NCBI RefSeq assembly: GCF_018613755.1
Contig: NZ_JAGGPP010000007.1
Span: 62,001-126,000, forward strand
Length of the DNA stretch: 64,000 nt
Direction: 5' to 3'
DNA from: Arthrobacter sp. ISL-72
GTDB taxonomy: Bacteria > Actinomycetota > Actinomycetes > Actinomycetales > Micrococcaceae
Translations under genes and position numbers: made by a program
Notes under the pieces: model-generated
What the model was told of the DNA's origin: nothing
The model's database searches: none
What the model saw: only the letters and a program-made list of their open reading frames with translations
In this document: piece after piece, positions 60,122-64,000 of the stretch
How the letters are laid out: every line of letters starts with the position of its first letter
Numbering within the stretch: position 1 is the first letter of the stretch

Positions 60122-61177
60122 ATGAAGATCCGCACAAACGCGCTGGCCGGAATCGCACTCGCCGCCACCGCCGCACTGGGCCTGGCCGCCTGCGGCTCCG
60201 GAAGCTCCACCCCCGCCGCGAGCAGCGCTGCTGCAGGCGGCAGCGAGTCCGACGGGATCACGGTCTACAACGCGCAGCACGAAAGCCTCACCAAGGAATG
60301 GATTGACGCCTTTACGGCAGAAACCGGCATCAAGGTCACGCTGCGCCAGGGCTCGGACACCGAAATGTCCAACCAGATCATCCAGGAAGGTGCTGCCTCC
60401 CCGGCGGACGTGTTCCTGACGGAAAACTCACCCGCAATGGCGCAGGTTGAGAATGCCGGACTGTTCGCTGACGTGGATAAGGCCACCGTTGATCAGGTGC
60501 CGGCCGACTTCCGCCCCTCCACGAACAAGTGGACCGGCATTGCCGCCCGCTCCACCGTGTTGGTCTACGACAAGGCCAAGCTCACCGAAGACCGGCTGCC
60601 CAAGTCCATGCTGGACTTGGCCAAGCCGGAGTGGAAGGGCAAGTGGGCCGCCTCGCCGTCCGGAGCAGACTTCCAGGCGATCGTTTCCGCGCTGCTTGAA
60701 CTCAAGGGCGAAGCCGCCGCCGAGGAATGGCTCAAGGGCATGAAGGAAAACTTCAAGGCCTACAAGGGCAACAGCACCGCCATGAAGGCCGTCAACGCCG
60801 GCGAAGTCGATGCCGCGCTGATCTACCACTACTACTACTACGGTGACCAGGCCAAGACGGGCGAGAACTCCAAGAACGTCACGCCGTACTACTTCAAGAA
60901 CCAGGACCCGGGCGCGTTCGTGTCCGTCTCCGGCGGCGGCGTGCTGAAGTCCTCCAAGAAGGCGGATGACGCCCAGGCGTTCCTGAAGTTCATCACGGGC
61001 AAGAACGGCCAGGAGGTCCTGCAGAAGGGCACCTCGTTCGAGTACGCCATCGCCTCGGACGTCCCGGCCAACGACAAGCTCGTTCCGCTCAAGGACCTGC
61101 ACGCTCCCACCGTGGACCCGGCAAAGCTGAACTCCGAAAAGGTCACCGAGCTGATGACCGAGGCAGGACTCCTGTAA
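60122..61177 (+). CDS. Ferric iron ABC transporter substrate-binding lipoprotein (FbpA type)
   Basis: 351 residues. Lipoprotein signal LAAC at residue 25. The type II periplasmic-binding fold begins DGITVYNAQHESLTKEWIDAF, with the iron-coordinating Tyr cluster IYHYYYYGDQ near residue 235 and the early His in NAQHES. It binds unchelated Fe3+ at the cell surface. First gene of a three-gene importer preceded by an iron box. Confidence 0.93.
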   Translation: MKIRTNALAGIALAATAALGLAACGSGSSTPAASSAAAGGSESDGITVYNAQHESLTKEWIDAFTAETGIKVTLRQGSDTEMSNQIIQEGAASPADVFLTENSPAMAQVENAGLFADVDKATVDQVPADFRPSTNKWTGIAARSTVLVYDKAKLTEDRLPKSMLDLAKPEWKGKWAASPSGADFQAIVSALLELKGEAAAEEWLKGMKENFKAYKGNSTAMKAVNAGEVDAALIYHYYYYGDQAKTGENSKNVTPYYFKNQDPGAFVSVSGGGVLKSSKKADDAQAFLKFITGKNGQEVLQKGTSFEYAIASDVPANDKLVPLKDLHAPTVDPAKLNSEKVTELMTEAGLL

Positions 61178-61181
61178 CTCA

Positions 61182-62792
61182 GTGCTGAATGGAAACACTG
61201 TGCTAACCGACGTATCGGCACCGGAAACCACCGGAAGCACGACGACGGCGGGCCGGGGCAAGCGCCCCCGCCCGCCTTTCGGCGTTTCCGCCGTCGCCGT
61301 TATCGCTGTACTCATTGCCCTGTTTTCGCTGATCCCGCTGAGCTACGTCGTGGTGATGACGGCCGCCACGGGATGGGACACCGCCGTCCGGCTTATCTTC
61401 CGCGAACGCGTCGGGGAACTGCTCCTCAACACCCTGCTGCTGATGGCCGCCACCGTGCCGCTCTGCCTTGCCCTCGGCGTGGGCGGCGCCTGGCTGGTGG
61501 AGCGCACAAAGCTGCGCGGCCACAAATGGTGGGCCGTGCTGCTGGCCGCCCCGCTGGCCATCCCGGCCTTCGTCAACAGCTACGCCTGGGTGTCCGCCAT
61601 CCCCTCCCTGGGCGGCCTGTGGTCCGGCGTCCTGATCGCCACCCTGTCCTATTTCCCCCTGGTGTACATACCTGCCGCGGCCACGCTCAGCAGGCTCGAC
61701 CCTGCCATCGAACAGTCCGCCGCGTCGCTGGGCCTGGGCGCCTGGCGCACCTTCTTCCGCGTGGTGTTGCCGCAGCTCCGCATCGCCATGACCGGCGGTG
61801 CGCTGCTGGTGGGGCTTCACCTGCTGGCCGAATACGGAGCGTTCGCGATGATCCGATTCGACACCTTCACCACCGCGATCATGGTCCAGTACCAGTCCAC
61901 GTTCAATGGCGCGGCCGGCAACATGCTGGCCAGCGTGCTGGTTTTCTTCTGCCTGATCCTGCTTGTGCTGGAGGTCCGCAGCAGGGGCACTGCCCGTTAC
62001 GCCAGGATTGGATCCGGCGCACAGGCGAAGGCGCTGCGGCTGCCCCTGCACGTCTACCAGGTTCCGGCCCAGCTCTTCCTTCTTGGCCTCACAGCCCTTG
62101 CTTTCGGCCTTCCGCTGACCTTCGTGCTCCGCTGGATCTTTGCCGGCGGCACCGAGATCTGGACCGCCGCGGAATTTGTCCCCGCACTGCTGCAAACGCT
62201 GGCTTACGGCTTGGCCGGTGCGGTGGTGACCACCGTCGTCGCCTTCCCCATGGCATACCTGGCCGTACGGCATCCGAGCTGGTTCAGCAAGGCACTGGAA
62301 CTCTCCAACTACGTCACCAGCTCCATGCCGGGCATTGTGGTGGGGCTGGCGTTCGTCACGGTGAGCATCCGGGCCGTGCCCGCCGTCTACCAAAGTGCCG
62401 GCGTGCTCATCGCCGCCTACGTGCTGCTGTTCCTGCCGCGGGCACTGGTCAACATCAGGGCCGGCCTGGCCCAGGCGCCCAAGGAGCTGGACGAGGCCGC
62501 GCAGGCGCTGGGCAAACCGCCGCTGGTGTCCTTCGTCCGCGTGACGCTGCGCCTCACGGCGCCTGCCGCAGCGGGCGGTGCCGCCCTCGTCTTCCTGGCC
62601 ATCGTCAATGAACTCACCGCCACCCTGCTGCTTTCCCCCAACGGCACCCGGACACTGGCTACCGAGTTCTGGAGCAAAAGCAGCGAAATCGACTACGCCG
62701 GCGCGGCACCCTATGCCCTGCTGATGATCCTCATCTCCGCACCGATGACCTACCTCCTCTTCCAGCAGTCCAAGAAAGTGGCCGGACAGTGA
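61182..62792 (+). CDS. Ferric iron ABC transporter permease (FbpB type)
   Basis: 536 residues, about twelve membrane helices in two fused halves, each with an EAA-like loop (AAASLGLGAWRTFFRVVLPQL; EAAQALGKPPLVSFVRVTLRL). This double-permease form is normal for FbpB. GTG 61182 is used; GTG 61200 is an alternative. It lies 4 bp after the binding-protein stop and overlaps the ATPase start. Confidence 0.93.
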   Translation: MLNGNTVLTDVSAPETTGSTTTAGRGKRPRPPFGVSAVAVIAVLIALFSLIPLSYVVVMTAATGWDTAVRLIFRERVGELLLNTLLLMAATVPLCLALGVGGAWLVERTKLRGHKWWAVLLAAPLAIPAFVNSYAWVSAIPSLGGLWSGVLIATLSYFPLVYIPAAATLSRLDPAIEQSAASLGLGAWRTFFRVVLPQLRIAMTGGALLVGLHLLAEYGAFAMIRFDTFTTAIMVQYQSTFNGAAGNMLASVLVFFCLILLVLEVRSRGTARYARIGSGAQAKALRLPLHVYQVPAQLFLLGLTALAFGLPLTFVLRWIFAGGTEIWTAAEFVPALLQTLAYGLAGAVVTTVVAFPMAYLAVRHPSWFSKALELSNYVTSSMPGIVVGLAFVTVSIRAVPAVYQSAGVLIAAYVLLFLPRALVNIRAGLAQAPKELDEAAQALGKPPLVSFVRVTLRLTAPAAAGGAALVFLAIVNELTATLLLSPNGTRTLATEFWSKSSEIDYAGAAPYALLMILISAPMTYLLFQQSKKVAGQ

Positions 62793-63967
62793 CCGATTCC
62801 CAGACATCGCCGGCGGCCCCCTCCAGGCTCCCGGAACCCCGGATAGCACCGTCCGTGGCGCCCAGCACCAACAGCCACCTGGAGATTGGGGACGTCACCA
62901 AGAACTTCGGATCACAGGCGGTCCTCAAGGGCGTCAACCTGTCCGTCGCCAAGGGCGGAACCACGGCCATCGTCGGCCCGTCAGGATCGGGCAAAACCAC
63001 CTTGCTGCGCCTCATTGCCGGCTTCGAACACCCCGATACGGGTTGCATTTCCCTCAACGGCGCGAAGGTGGCCGGTGACGGCTGCTGGGTGCCGGCGCAC
63101 AAGCGCCACGTCGGTTACGTTGCCCAGGACGGCGCCCTGTTCCCGCACCTCACCGTCGGCCAGAACATCTCCTTCGGCCTCAGCGCCGCAAAGCTCGACG
63201 GCGGGCGGCGCCAGGTCGCAGCCCAGGTCAGCGGGTTGCTGGAAATGGTGTCCCTCGATCCAGGCATGGCCAAGCGCAGGCCGCACCAGCTCTCCGGCGG
63301 CCAGCAGCAGCGCGTGGCCCTTGCCCGGGCTTTGGCGCGGGAGCCGGAACTCATGCTGCTGGACGAGCCCTTCTCCGCGCTGGATGCAGGCCTGCGTGTG
63401 GCTACGCGCCGGGCGGTGGCCAAGGTTCTTAACGAGGCCGGCGTGACCACCATCCTGGTCACGCACGACCAGGCCGAGGCGCTCTCCTTCGCGGACCAGG
63501 TGGCCGTGATGCGCGGCGGCAGGCTGGCCCAGATCGGCAACCCCTTTGTGGTCTACACGCGCCCGGCCGACCGGGCCACCGCCGAGTTCCTGGGCGACGC
63601 CGTCATCCTCGACGCCTGGATGGAGGGCTCACTGGCCACGTGCTCGCTGGGCGGCATCCCGGTCCGCCGGCCCCCGGCCCAGGGCCGGGTGCAGCTCATG
63701 CTGCGGCCGGAGCAGATCAGGATTGCCGAAGACGGACCCATCCGCGGGGTGGTGGTGGACACGGACTACTTCGGCCCGGAAACCACGGTGCGGCTCAAGC
63801 TGGCCGTCCCGCCGGAACTGGCCGTCGGCGCCGCCCCGGACCACCGTTTCCCCGGCGGCGGCGAAGTGATCACCATCAGGCATTGGAACGCCTCCATCGC
63901 GCGGCCGGGCATGGAGCTTTGCCTGCGCGTGGTGGGCGAGGCGGTGGCGTTCCCGGTGGAGGGCTGA
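62789..63967 (+). CDS. Ferric iron ABC transporter ATPase (FbpC type)
   Basis: 392 residues, GTGA overlap with the permease. Walker A VGPSGSGKTTL, LSGGQQQR signature, Walker B LMLLDEPFSALD, H-loop LVTHDQAEAL, then a C-terminal TOBE-like regulatory domain (GRVQLMLRPEQIRI). About 35 extra N-terminal residues precede the domain. It drives iron uptake and is the last gene of the window; the final 33 bp show nothing further. Confidence 0.94.
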   Translation: MTDSQTSPAAPSRLPEPRIAPSVAPSTNSHLEIGDVTKNFGSQAVLKGVNLSVAKGGTTAIVGPSGSGKTTLLRLIAGFEHPDTGCISLNGAKVAGDGCWVPAHKRHVGYVAQDGALFPHLTVGQNISFGLSAAKLDGGRRQVAAQVSGLLEMVSLDPGMAKRRPHQLSGGQQQRVALARALAREPELMLLDEPFSALDAGLRVATRRAVAKVLNEAGVTTILVTHDQAEALSFADQVAVMRGGRLAQIGNPFVVYTRPADRATAEFLGDAVILDAWMEGSLATCSLGGIPVRRPPAQGRVQLMLRPEQIRIAEDGPIRGVVVDTDYFGPETTVRLKLAVPPELAVGAAPDHRFPGGGEVITIRHWNASIARPGMELCLRVVGEAVAFPVEG

Positions 63968-64000
63968 AGCCGCCTGGGTGCGCCCGCTATTTTGCGGGGC

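Noticed and set aside
61203..62849. 548-codon frame antisense to the Fbp permease
   Set aside because: Gln/Gly/His-rich shadow translation with no motif, opposite a well-supported gene.

Overview
The window is about 64 kb of high-GC actinobacterial chromosome. Protein style, GTG starts, ATGA/GTGA gene overlaps, an IdeR/DtxR-type iron box and an actinobacterial-type c-di-AMP riboswitch all fit Arthrobacter/Pseudarthrobacter (Micrococcaceae). That genus-level placement is an inference from general resemblance, not from a search. Gene density is high. No CRISPR array, no intact insertion sequence and no rRNA were seen.

Layout. 1-5.1 kb: end of a flavoprotein disulfide reductase, then an operon of a degenerate ABC ATPase, a YhgE/Pip membrane protein and a TetR regulator, preceded by a perfect 18-bp palindrome. 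5-9.3 kb: small membrane proteins, an EamA transporter, a SixA-like phosphatase, dodecin and a receiver-less winged-helix regulator. 9.3-11.4 kb: a 0.7-kb gene-free stretch with a striking 20-bp-periodic array of ACAATG sites, a truncated response regulator, and a c-di-AMP (ydaO-type) riboswitch in front of a secreted transglycosylase-like protein. 11.5-19.2 kb: housekeeping and small enzymes (GT2, HAD phosphatase, VOC, upp, PAP2, tadA) and a three-gene pterin synthase/glycosyltransferase/dehydrogenase cluster. 19.3-20.6 kb: tRNA-Ser(CGA) and a 1.2-kb segment bounded by a repeat of the tRNA 3' end, probably the remnant of an integrated element. 20.7-38.3 kb: second adenylate kinase, small proteins, a YcnI-type copper protein, an Lhr helicase/Nei glycosylase operon, a divergent YczE/MocR pair, an SRPBCC/HTH pair, a pseudouridine synthase, a DedA-type protein and a NiCoT nickel transporter.

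38.4-51.5 kb is the functional centre: a [NiFe]-hydrogenase operon of the high-affinity actinobacterial type (group 1h, formerly group 5): hypA, hypB, hhyS, hhyL, a NifU/Rieske-like fusion, three proteins of unknown function, a 39-residue membrane peptide, a maturation protease and hypC. It is flanked by the NiCoT permease on one side and a DUF6390-type gene plus a FecBCD-type ABC importer on the other. Together these could take up nickel (and possibly iron), build the NiFe site, and oxidise trace H2. HypD, HypE and HypF are not in the window.

51.6-64 kb: ppc, an F420-reductase-like NAD(P) protein, a DUF1684 protein, an SDR/acyl-CoA dehydrogenase pair, a GH76-like protein, and an iron-box-controlled ferric iron ABC transporter. 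Several families of palindromic intergenic repeats are scattered through the window; some supply stop codons or coding sequence to adjacent genes.
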